A DNA stretch of 64,000 bases from Tupaia tana (lineage: Eukaryota; Chordata; Mammalia; Scandentia; Tupaiidae): the NCBI GenBank assembly GCA_026018925.1, contig JAKSZU010000029.1, forward strand, positions 10,639,378 through 10,703,377. Direction: 5' to 3'. Below, piece after piece: positions 46,885-58,011 of the stretch. A program made the translations under genes and the position numbers. Numbering within the stretch: position 1 is the stretch's first letter; each line of letters starts with the position of its first letter. The notes under the pieces were generated by a model, which saw only the letters and a program-made list of their open reading frames with translations, had not been told where the DNA came from and did no database searches.

Positions 46885-47280
46885 TTTCTTACATTTTATT
46901 TATTTATTTTACTAATTTATTTTTTATTTATATTTAATCACTGCACATCTTTACAGCATGCAACATGGTTTTTTCTAGCCCGAATATGGTGCATTCAAGT
47001 CAAAGACATTACCATATGCATTATCATCAACAGATAAATTTTCATTTTTGTGTCTATTAAATGTTTTGTTTAAATGAAGCAACCCAGACTATGAAAGACA
47101 GGCATTGTATATCCACAGTTAACATGTGCCCAATGATTGCACTCTACAGCAGAAAATGAAAGTTTGGGAGGTAATAGCAGGGAGGTCAATTGTAGATACT
47201 AGAGATAGTATAGAAGGAGGTGGGTAATAGGGTGTGGGAGAGAGGGGATCAGGGGAAATGAAATTTAAATTTTAAAATAT
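46885..47280. mobile_element. L1-type 3' ends in opposite orientations
   Basis: 46900-47065 is antisense (TTTAATCACTGCACATCTTT, CATGCAACATGG; compare 16395-16490). 47070-47280 is sense L1 3'UTR (GACTATGAAAGACAGGCATT, GTAGATACTAGAGATAG). Possibly another twin-priming product. Confidence 0.65.
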
Positions 47281-47864
47281 CTCTCTTGCTTTTCTGTTTT
47301 TAAGTTTATTTTTTAAATTTTAACAAATTATATGTTTTTCTCATTAGAATTATTGTTATTTGTTAATGTCTTAGATTTGAACATTAGTTTAAATATTTAC
47401 ATATTTTTCATGTGGTAATAATTCATAATAAACTAATTGTTTGATGCAGTCTATGCTTTATTGGCTTCCATTAATACTTAAATATCAATGCTGTTTTTCT
47501 GTATAATGTGGACTTTCATTTTATGCTTACTTCTTTAAAAGTTTATTTATTCACAAGACCAAGAGGTAGAAAATGAAAGAGAGAGAGAAGTTGATACCCA
47601 CACTAGGGTATTCAAAGTCCAATAAAACCCCAGCCTTAGCAGCTCAGATCACAGGCAAAGGAGCACACATCTGTCTGCACAAAGAAACCCCACAGTGCAA
47701 ACCCGATATCTGCCTGTATAAAAACAGGAATGCAGAGCATTGCATTATCACTGTATCACCATCTAGCATTACGTTAACTTTTTAAATAAATATTTATATA
47801 ATTTTTAACAGTTCCCCAAAGGTGCATGTCTGTGTGTCCATAAAATGTTTTTATGTATTTATAT
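47281..47864. other. Unassigned, with a 70-codon open frame of unknown meaning
   Basis: The frame at 47573-47785 (LIPTLGYSKSNKTPALAAQI, then KGAHICLHKETPQC) has a less AT-biased composition than its surroundings but no domain I recognise. I do not call it a gene. Confidence 0.3.
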
Positions 47865-48405
47865 TTATTTATTTATTTATTTAATCTCTTAACTTCCTCC
47901 TCTCCACCCCCACTCACCCACCCTTCTCCCACAGTGTCTCCAGTATACACAATTGCTCACCATCCTTTTATACCTTACAATCTTTCAATTTCTGTCAGTG
48001 TGAAGACATTTGGTATATATTAAGTGGGGGCATATAATGAGTCTTTTTCATAGTTTGGCTTACTTCCCTTAGCATTAAATCTTCAATATTCATCTACTTT
48101 CTATAAAATGTGATAGTCTCATTTTGGGGGGCTAAGTATTATAGTATTCTATAGTTTGTATGTACCACATTTTTAAAACCATTCATCTGTTCTTGGACAT
48201 ATGAGTTGATTCCACATTTTAGCCATTGTGAATAATGGTCCAATAAACATGAATCTGGAAGTGTTTTTCTGAGTGAGTGTATTCCTGTACTTTGGGTAGA
48301 TACTCAGGAGTGGAGTTGCTGGATTTTATGGTACTTCTATTTGTAGGTTTTTGAAGAATCTCCATATTGTTCTCCACAATAGTTGTACTAATTTACATGT
48401 CTCGT
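47865..48405 (-). mobile_element. Antisense L1 3' end
   Basis: 3'UTR and last part of ORF2 (CCATCCTTTTATACCTTACA, TATTAAGTGGGGGCATA, TGGGTAGATACTCAGGAGTG), ending abruptly at 48405. Diverged. Confidence 0.8.
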
Positions 48406-49705
<1,300 letters not shown>

Positions 49706-49707
49706 AC

Positions 49708-49955
49708 ATATTATCCGTCATGTCTCTAGTTGGCCTCATCACAAAAGACCGCCGAATTACGTTTTCTCCCTGGTTTACGCTGTAAAGTGGGAAAAACCCA
49801 CCCAGAACCAGGTCCCCATCTCTATAGACACTTGACTTTTCATACTGAAAACAACTCTTATATGTTACCTCACATTCTATGTGTAAATGCTGCAAAAGGA
49901 ACAAGAGAGAAATAAAAAATAAGGACATGTCAGAGTCTGCCCAACTGAGAGACAA
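49708..49955 (-). CDS. V2R exon 1: signal peptide and N-terminus
   Basis: Two candidate starts exist: 49955 and 49928. I prefer 49928 because MSLFFISLLFLLQHLHIECE is then a clean signal peptide. The mature part CFQYEKSSVYRDGDLVLGGF followed by FPLYSV matches the class C opening (C..Y..GD.VLGG.FPLY). The donor AT|GTAAGTAC (after 49708) is a perfect consensus; phase 2. Its assignment to the same gene as exon 3 rests on order, strand and spacing only. Confidence 0.85.
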
Positions 49956-50892
49956 CGCTCTACGTCTAGGCTGAGCTAAAGAGAAATTGATCTGGGATAT
50001 GTCTACAGGATCATGCTTATGCAGGTAGAATAGTCCTGTGAATAACAGATGGGATTTCCACTTTCACTGTAGGCCATCTATCTGTACAAAGTGTTTGCCA
50101 GAGGAGTTGTGTGTAAGACAATGGCACAGTGAGAAGAAAAACAGAAGCATTTACATGGAGTCACAGTGCTGAGATCTAACCCTTAGAGTCCCTATAATCA
50201 GAGCAGCTCTGGCTTTTCTATCTTTTCACTGCTTCACTCCAATCTCATCCAGGAGCTCTGGGGAACCTCCTGCCCTGCAGCCCTTCACCTGATGCCTTTC
50301 ATCCAGGTGAAAAAACATTTTGGAAAAAACATGTTTTTGATTTGCTTCTCCTCTGACCTCATAATCCAAGAAGTCTCTGGAGATCACCTTACGGACACTG
50401 CTATCCTGTGTCTCCAAGGGGTTGAAGATATTTGCTCCAGAAAACTGCTCTGAAGGTTTGGTGAGGTGAAGCCGACCTAGTGTTAGAATCAACAAAACAC
50501 CTACTGATGTAATTTCACATGATGCTTTAACAAGAAGGGAAAGACTGACATAGGTCATTGAGGACTCTATGCAACCTACAGAAGGCACTTTATTACTATG
50601 TTTAATGTCACTTCTGGATCTGCAGTCTCTTTAAGAAGATAAATGGGCTTCAATAAGTACAACAGAGTAGGCAACACTGCAGAGAAAATTAGAAAGTCAC
50701 ACCTTGCTTCCAGGTTTGTGTGCTGCACTCTGTCCATTGATAATTCTGGCACCAAATCTTTGTTATTACATGGTTCAACATTTAACAATTAAACAGTACT
50801 CTGCTATTGATCCAGCACTTATGTTGTCATATCTTTTTTCTTCTACCACTCTTCATGGAAAATGTTGCTGATAGAATTTTCATATTAGTTGG
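49956..50892. other. Region upstream of V2R exon 1, unassigned
   Basis: Would contain the promoter and 5'UTR. It is less AT-rich than the surroundings. A 120-codon minus-strand frame (50588-50226) has no recognised motif. No TATA or CpG island stands out. Confidence 0.35.
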
Positions 50893-51105
50893 GACCAGCA
50901 GATGGTGTAGTGGCTAGGTCTCTGGACTCCCACATGGCCAACTATAGACAGAGTCCCGGACCCAGTGGCTTCAAAATCACTCCAGGCGCATAGGATACTG
51001 GAGGAGAAGGAATTGCAGTGTGGCCATTCCCCCAGAGTGATTTGTCATCTTCCTCTCATTCTCTCTATCCAGCAAGCACACGTGCCTAAGGGAAAAACCT
51101 CTTAA
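50893..51105 (+). mobile_element. tRNA-derived SINE, internally deleted
   Basis: GGGACCAGCAGATGGTGTAG head, GAGTCCCGGACCC, GGAGGAGAAGGAATTGCAG and a diverged 3' end (GTGCCTAAGGGAAAAACC). Confidence 0.83.
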
Positions 51106-51199
51106 AATTTTTTTATATTAACTTATTTACTTAACTGTTTATTTGTTTGTTTACTGTGATAGGCATAACTTTTATATATTTCCAGTATACCAGATTTTA

Positions 51200-53008
51200 T
51201 GATAGATATAAAATTTATGTATGCATTACTTCACATACTTACGTTTTTTTCTTTCTGTTTATCCCTTTTTTATTTTCTTTTAGTATTATATTTTCTACAT
51301 TCAATCACTGTATATCATTACATCATATGAGTCTTTCTATCATGAACTGTTGGACTCACCGACAACGAACAGTTCCTGGGTTGGGGGATGAGGATTAAAG
51401 ATAGACAAGACAGGATAGAAATGTGAGGACTGACAGTCAATATTAGTCAGCACCGAATGTACTTTATTGCTAGTATTTATACACACTCCAGAGACTTCTG
51501 TGATGTAAGGTTTTAAGTCCTTACTGAATTTATCAGGTTGTTATAACAATACTTTGGAACATTCAGTTCAAAACTATCCCAAGACATTCTGCTCATAACA
51601 ATCTAGCCACTCAAGGCCATGTCTGGATAAAGACCCTGGTCTTATTCTGGTGGTCACATCCTGCACATTCCTCATGTCTCCACTTTGGCTCCCCACAATG
51701 AACACACTGTATATTAGTTCAATGAAAGATATTACTATACGCATTATCAACAACAAATAATTTCACATTTTTGTGGCCCTGAAATGTTGTTTTCTTCTTT
51801 TTACCCTTAATTTTCTCATCCTCACCATCCCCCATTTCCCACCCTCTTCCCACACTGTCTCTAGTATCTTCAGATGCTATCCATGTTTTTATACCTTCCA
51901 ATATTTCCGTTTCTGTCATACAGTGCAGACATTATGTATATATTGAGTGGGGATGTGCAATGTCTTTTTTCATAATCTAGCTTGCCTTGCTTAGCATTAA
52001 ATCTTCCATATTCATCCACCTTCTATTAAATGCTAAGTTCTCATTGTTTTTTTTATGGTTTAGTAGTATTACATAATACATATGTGCCACACCTTTTTAA
52101 CCCATTCATCTGTTCTTAAATATTTGAAGTGGTTCCTGTCTTATTAGTTGTGAATAATGACACAATAAACATGACTTTGGAAGTATTTCTCTGAGTAAGT
52201 ATATCCCTATCCTTTGGGTAGATATCCAGCAGTGGAATTGCTTTCTCATATGGTAGTTCTATTGGCAGATTTTCCTGGAACAGTTCAATATGGTTTCTGA
52301 ACCATATTGTTCTGCACAGTGGCAGTACTAATTTACATTCTCCCCAACAGTGCAAGAGTGTTTCCTTTTCACTGCAGCCTCAACAGCACTTGTCATTCTT
52401 TATTATTTTAATCTTACTCATTCTGATTTGGGTTAGGTGGTATCTCATTGAGATGTTGAACAGTTTTCATATGATTTTTAGCTATTCATATGTCTTCCTT
52501 GGAGATTTGTCTGTTCAGCTCATTTGTCCATCTTTTAATTGGATTGATTTTTTTTTCAGGCAAGCTGCTTGGGTTTCCTGCATATTCTGGTTATCAGTCT
52601 CTTATGCAAGGGAGAGTTTTCAAATATAGTCTCCCATTCCAAGCGTTGTCTCTTCACTCTAATTATTGTTTCTTTTGCTGTGCGGAAGATTTTTTTAAAC
52701 TGATAAAATCCCACTCATCTATTTTCAGGATGATTGCCGGTGCTTTGGGGGTCTTATTTAAGAAGTCTTTGACTACCCTAATGTCTCTAAGAACTTCCCC
52801 TGTGTTTTCCACCAGTAGTTTTATAGTTTGAGGTATTGTTTGAGGTCTTATATTTAGATCTTTGATCATATTGAGTTGATTTTTGTTAATGGTGATGTCC
52901 AGTTTCATTTTTCTGCAGGTGAATATCTGGTTTATCCAACACCATTGCTGAAGAGATATTCTTTTCCCCACTGAATTGTCTTGTACCCATTGTCAAAAAT
53001 CAGTTGAC
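51200..53008 (-). mobile_element. Old antisense L1, 3'UTR to ORF2
   Basis: 3'UTR at 51270-51960 (TCATCCACCTTCTATTAAAT follows), then ORF2 C-terminal parts (reverse of [18 protein letters not shown]-equivalent) up to 53008, where a SINE begins. Diverged. Probably the same element as 62288-64000, split by the younger L1-b, with some ORF2 lost between. Confidence 0.8.
51348..51697 (-). mobile_element. Solo LTR, ERV2/IAP-like (350 bp)
   Basis: On the minus strand it begins TGTGGGGAGCC and ends GTGAGTCCAACA. Target duplication ATGAAC (51342-51347 and 51698-51703), 6 bp. It has TATAAATAC near 51480 and AATAAAGTAC near 51465 on the minus strand. It sits in the old L1 3'UTR. Different family from 4781 and 22408; a fossil with no internal part. 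Confidence 0.87.
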
Positions 53009-53011
53009 TGG

Positions 53012-53150
53012 GGGACAGCAGGTGTCCTGTTGATTAAGGTGCTGGACTCCCACATGACCAACAGCAGTTCCAGTCCCAGACCTGATGACTTACTTTTCTT
53101 GCCTCTCTCTCTCATGAGCACACATGCTCTATAGCAAATTTTAAAAATAA
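53012..53150 (+). mobile_element. Short diverged SINE
   Basis: GGGGGACAGCAGGTGTCCTG head, GTTCCAGTCCCAGACC, then a shortened body and TGCTCTATAGCAAATTTT end. Confidence 0.75.
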
Positions 53151-55174
53151 TAATACATAAATTAAATAAATAATTCTTTTTTTGAGATAAATTTATATTT
53201 TTGACTTCTCTTGAAAACTCAAGTGATGTTAGAATACTGGACTTTTCAGTCTTCCCTACCTGTCCTGCCTTACTCATTTCCAATTCCAACTTGTACTTTG
53301 CTGACAATTTTTAAAATTTTTATTATCATCATAATCTTCTTTATATTACATTGGATTACATATAACTTTACAGTGTATTACATTGCTTTTTCACAAGGGA
53401 ATGCCATGCATGTCAGTCAATACAGAGACATTAATCTCCCCACTTCAGCATTCAATATCTTTTCTAGGTTTTTCCCAATCATATTATTATTATTCTCATT
53501 ATTTTTTTAAAACAGTCAATCACTATTTCTCATTTTGCTTGTAAAAAGACTTTACCCATCATGAAATACTTCTCAGACCAATCCAGTTGATAATACTATA
53601 CATGTCATCATCAACAGGTAATAAGCCATATCTGTTTCTCACTAACATCTTACCTCTCTATTGTTCTCTTGCTATCTTTCTCTATCCTCTTCTCCTCACC
53701 CCCTCCTATTCCACACTGTCCTATTCTCGTTAAATACCTTCACTGCTTTTATGTCCTCCAATTTTTCGCTCTCTACCATAGAGTGCGGATAGTCGGTATA
53801 TATTGAGTGGATACATACAATATCTTTCTTTCATAGCCTGGCTTACTTCACTCAGCAATAGATCCTCCATATCTGACCACTTTATATCAAATGCCAGGGT
53901 CTTGTTATTTTTTATGGCTGAGTAGTATTCCATAGAGTATATATACCACACTTTTCCAATCCATTCAACAGTTTGTGGACATTTAGGTTGGTCCCATGTC
54001 TTGGCAATTGTGAATAATGCTGCAATAAACATTGATGTGCAAGCACTTTTCCGACTGAGTGTTCTCCTGTCTTTTGGGTAAATACCCAGAAATGGGATTG
54101 CTGGATCAAATAGTAGTTCTATTTGTAGATCTTTGAGGAACCTCCATATTGTTCTCCACAGTGATTGAACTAGTTTACATTCCCACCAAGAGTGTAGGAG
54201 GGTTCCCTTTTCACCACACCCCCACCAACACTTATCATTTTTTATATTCTTCATCTTTGCCATTCTGACAGGGGTTAGGTGGTATCTCATTGTGGTTTTT
54301 ATCTGCATCTCCCTTATGATGAGGGATGTTGAGCATTTCCTCATATGTTTTCTGGCTGTTCATATGTCTCCCTTAGAGATATTCTTGTTCAGCTCATTTT
54401 TCCATCTTTTAATTGGGTTAATCATTTTTTTTTGCATAAGGCATTGAGTTCCCTGTGTATTCTGGTTATCAGTCCCTTGTCTGAGGCATATTTAACAAAA
54501 ATGTTTTCCCATTCTGAGAATTGTCGGTTCACACTTGTTACTGAATCCTTTGCTGTGCAGAAACTTCTTAGTCTAATATAGTCCCACTTGTCTATTTTAG
54601 GGATTATTGCCTGTGCTTTGGGAGTCTTATTTATGAAGTCTTTTCCTACTCCAATGTCTCCCAGTTTCCCCAGCATTTTCCACCAGTAGTTTTATTGTTT
54701 GAGGTCTTAGGTTTAGATCTTTGATCCATTTTGAGTTGATTGTTGTTAATGGTGAAAGATGGGGGTTCAGTTTCATCTTTCTGCAGGTGGATACCCAGTT
54801 TTTCCAGCACCATTTACTAAAGAGATTTTCCTTTTCCCAATGGATTGACTGATATCCTTTGTTAAAAATAAGTTGACTGTAAGCTTTGGGGGTTATTTCT
54901 GGGGTCTGTATTCTATTCCATTCTTCCACATGTCTGTTTTTATGCCAATACCAAGCTGTTTTGATGACCACAGCTTTATAGTTTATCTTCAGATCAGAGA
55001 GTGATATGTCTCCTACTCCATTCTTCTTGCACAGGATTGCTTTTGCATTATGAGGTTTTTGTGATTCCAGACAAATTCTATGATTATCTTTTCTAGATCT
55101 GTGAAGAATATTTCTGCTATTTTGATTGGAATTGCATTAAACATGTAGATTAATTTGGGTAGAATTACAATTTT

Positions 55175-55770
55175 TTTAAATATATTTTAATTTATTTTAT
55201 ACATTCAATTATTATACAGTTAGCTAGTAAAGTGAATTTTACAGCATGAAAGCATTTCACACAAGTCCACTTGGGGATACAATAACATTTTCAGCACAGA
55301 TAATAATCCATTTCTGTCTCATAAAATTTTTTTTTCTTGTAAAAAACTTTACTCAACATGAAATACTTCTCTAACCTGTCCAGTTGAGAATACCATACAC
55401 GTCATTATCAACAGGTAATAAACCATATCTGAATCCCACTAATGTTATGCCTATTCGTTCTCTTGCTATCCTTCTCCATACTCCTCTCTTCTCCTGTCCC
55501 ATTCCACATTGCCTCCCCCCCCATCCTTGATTCCCTATCTCCCACCCTCAGCCATCTCCCATTCTCCTTCCATGCTGTCTCTGGTATCTAAGTTTGCCCT
55601 CTATACTGTTTTTCCCCCACACCTTATTGAATCGCCACCAACTCTAAGCAATCCAAATGCCCTCATAGCAAACACAGGTGAATCACACATTTCCATGAAC
55701 ACAAGTCCAACTCTACGCATCCTATAAATTAGCACCTAACTGTAGCTACATGTCCCCCTATGGTCATTGA

Positions 55771-55811
<41 letters not shown>

Positions 55812-56031
55812 TTTCCCCCCCGAAATTTCTTTTCTTTTCTTTTTTTTTTTTGTAATTCGATTAACATTCCTTCCCTCAGCATCATCACATCATACAAAAT
55901 GCAATCTCACATCCAGTACATACTGCACAGTGATTCAATCATGCCCATTACAAAAAAAAAAAAATTTCCATTACTAGTTCCTAGAATCACTTCCACCCTG
56001 CTTTCTGACCCTCTGTCCCTTCCCACCCTCC
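55175..56031 (-). repeat. HAL1-derived 3' tail of the composite element
   Basis: 55724-56031 matches 16501-16785 of the HAL1 insertion. 55270-55720 matches the sense HAL1 tail at 39990-40250 and 31240-31440 (GTGTTCATGGAAATGTG-like, TAGATACCAGAGACAGCATG). 55340-55510 resembles the L1 3'UTR at 12880-13040. A (TA)n lies at 55774-55808. The junction with the captured segment is sharp: after CCTTCCCACCCTCC at about 56031 homology to the HAL1 stops. Confidence 0.82.
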
Positions 56032-56313
56032 TTAACAATAGGGAACATAGATTCTGTTCAGGGTTGGATTAAGAGTGGGTCTTGTACAGTTCCGCAAATG
56101 TAGGTGAGTCTCCATGTAATACCGTTGCAAGCGGTTTTGGTAAGCAGAGATGATTATCAGTTGATGCAGCACAGCATCTATCTTGTGACCACCGGGAATG
56201 GTGTTGTGGGGATCCATAGCGTGAGCCATCCTCGGGTATCTGGCTTCCTTAAGAATGGTGGAGTAGATCTTGTTTTTCCCTGAGGTAATGTAGGGCTGGT
56301 AACCATCATCTTC
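56032..56313 (-). CDS. Captured open reading frame of unknown origin
   Basis: 94 codons open from 56313 to a TAA at 56034-56032, which falls exactly on the junction with the HAL1 tail. It begins EDDGYQPYITSGKNKIYSTI, continues EARYPRMAHAMDPHNTIPGG and HKIDAVLHQLIIISAYQNRL, and ends LNRIYVPYC. Composition is that of an ordinary folded protein, not of repeats or L1. I do not recognise the family. It looks like the 3' coding end of a host transcript captured with its stop codon. Upstream (56320-56436) another frame is open, so an older frame continued there. It is probably not expressed as protein now. Confidence 0.6.
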   Translation of the reverse strand, partial: EDDGYQPYITSGKNKIYSTILKEARYPRMAHAMDPHNTIPGGHKIDAVLHQLIIISAYQNRLQRYYMETHLHLRNCTRPTLNPTLNRIYVPYC

Positions 56314-56439
56314 TCATTGTCCATAGGTTGAGAAAATCCTCCTATACAATACATTTCTCAAATTGGTTTAAGACAGCTAAAGTTTCCCTCTGTTGCTTAT
56401 AGTTGCAAGTTCTTGATCCTTGTCTTCGGCTTCAGCCTG

Positions 56440-57194
56440 CCGCCCGTGGTCGGCGGCCACGCTCAGGCACAGGGGCCACGTGCCAGCCCGGCGGCCGTGT
56501 GCAGGCACAGGCCCGGTGGCCACGCGCTGTCCCGGCGGCCACATGCTGGCTCGGGGGCCACGTGCAGGCCCGGCGGCTACACGCAGGCCCGGTGGCCACA
56601 CGCAGACCCAGGTCCGGTGACCACACACGGACCCGGCGGCCACGCGTAGGCCCGGGGGCCACGCTCAGGCTCGGCGGCCACGCTCAGGCCCGGCGGCCAT
56701 GTGCAGGCCCGACGGCCACGCTCAGACCCAGGGGCCTCGCACAGGCCCGGGGGCCACACGCATTTCTGGCGGCCACGTGCAGGCCCAGGGGCCACGTGCA
56801 GGCCCAGCGGCCACGTGTAGGTAACGGTCCAGCTGCCACACTCAGGCCCGGCGGCCATGCTCAGACCCGGGGGCCACGCGCAGGCCTGGTGGTCACGCCC
56901 AGACCCGGCGGCCACGCACCGGCACAGGCCCGGCGGCCATGCGCAGGCCCGGCGGCCACGCACAAGCCCGGGGGCCACACCCAGGACTGGCGGCCACGCC
57001 CAGGCCCCGTACCACAGGCAGGCCCAGCGGCCATGCCTAGGCGCAGGCCTGGCAGCCTCGCGCTGGCACAGGCCCGGCAGTCACACTCAGGCCCGGCAGC
57101 CACATGCAGGCACAGGCCCGGCGGCCACGCTCAGGCCCAGGGGCCAAGTGCAGGCCCGGCGGCCACACGTAGGCACAGGCCCGGCGGCCGCGCG
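56440..57194 (-). repeat. 19 bp GC-rich VNTR
   Basis: About 35-40 imperfect copies of a 19 bp unit (plus strand CACGCGCAGGCCCGGCGGC). Variants carry an extra GGCACAG-type insertion. Every unit has several CpGs, in a genome region otherwise poor in CpG. The long open frames here are artefacts of the stop-free repeat. Confidence 0.95.
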
Positions 57195-57271
57195 TCATCG
57201 CTGGAGAGGTGGCTGGGGCTGGGCATCATAGGCCATGGAACGCGAAGCGGCACCAGCCCAGCAGGGGCCGG
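57195..57271 (-). other. Unique spacer between the two VNTRs
   Basis: About 77 bp without repeat structure (CATCGCTGGAGAGGTGGCTG, GGCCATGGAACGCGAAGCGG, AGCAGGGGCCGG). It could be the remnant of an original promoter or leader. Confidence 0.7.
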
Positions 57272-58011
57272 CGCCCAGAGCCCCCATGCACGCGCGGTGC
57301 CCAGAGCACCCGGGCATGCGCGGCGCCCAGAGGCCCAGAGCCCCCGCGCACTCGCGGCGGCCAGGGGCCCAGAGGCCCAGAGCCCCCGTGCACGCGTGGC
57401 ACCCAGAGGCCCAGAGCCCCCGCGCACACGCGGCGCCCAGAGGCTCAGAGCCCCCGCGCACGTGCGGTGCCTAGAGGCCCAGAGCCCCCACGCACGCGCG
57501 GCACCCAGAGGCCCAGAGCCCCCACGCACATGCGGTGCCTAGAGGCCCAGAGCCCCCGTGCACGCGTGGCGCCCAGGGGTCCAGAGGCCCAGAGAGGCCC
57601 ATGTGGGGCACCCAGGGGCCCAGAGGCCCAGAGCCCGCGAGCACGCGCGGCGCCCAGAGCCCAGAGCCCCCCGCGCACACGCGGCGCCCAGAGGCCCAGA
57701 GGCCCAGAGCCCCCGTGCACGCGCGGCGCCCAGGGACCCAGAGGCCCTGAGCCCCCGCGCATGTGCGGCGCCCAGGGGTCCAGAGCCCCGCGCATGTGGG
57801 GCACCCAGGGGCCCAGAGGCCCAGAGCCCGCGAGCACGCGCGGCGCCCAGAGGCCCAGAGCCCCAACGCACACGCGGCACCCAGGGGCCCAGAGGCCCAG
57901 AGCCCCTGCGCACGCGTGGCGCCCAGAAGCCTGAGCCCCCATGCACACGCGGCGCCCAGGGGCCCAGAGGCCCAGAGCCCCCGGCCAGGGGCCCAGAGGC
58001 CCAGAGCCCCC
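57272..58011 (-). repeat. 34 bp GC-rich VNTR
   Basis: About 20 copies of a 34 bp unit (plus strand CCCAGAGGCCCAGAGCCCCC then GCGCACGCGCGGCG), some with an added GGGGCCCAGAGG. Three perfectly phased units are seen at 57403-57505. On the minus (element sense) strand each unit has three G-runs (GGGGG, GGG, GGG), so G-quadruplexes are possible. Confidence 0.95.

Larger units (their letters stand above)
55175..58011 (-). mobile_element. Composite VNTR retrotransposon, SVA-like architecture, 16 bp TSD
   Basis: Bounded by GTAGAATTACAATTTT at 55159-55174 and 58012-58027, both copies being L1-b ORF2 sequence, so this is one retrotransposition event. In element (minus) orientation: 34 bp VNTR (58011-57272), spacer (57271-57195), 19 bp VNTR (57194-56440), captured single-copy segment with an open frame (about 56439-56032), tail shared with HAL1 (56031-55175), A-rich end. 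It has no ORF1, ORF2 or LTR and must be mobilised in trans by L1 machinery. The layout parallels primate SVA (repeat, VNTR, captured tail, poly-A), but no part is SVA sequence. It may be 5' truncated within the VNTR. Confidence 0.88.

Noticed and set aside
56403-57948. Long open frames (up to 379 codons) rich in Ala, Arg, Pro and Gly on both strands
   Set aside because: They lie wholly in the GC-rich VNTRs, are open in several frames on both strands and simply reflect stop-free repeat units.
56440-58011. CRISPR-like array of short repeats
   Set aside because: Units are contiguous without unique spacers and the window is mammalian; these are minisatellites.
55175-58011. Reading the VNTR as an ordinary minisatellite that expanded inside L1-b
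   Set aside because: A 16 bp target duplication encloses the VNTR together with a non-L1 coding segment and an oriented HAL1 tail with an A-rich end, which slippage cannot produce.
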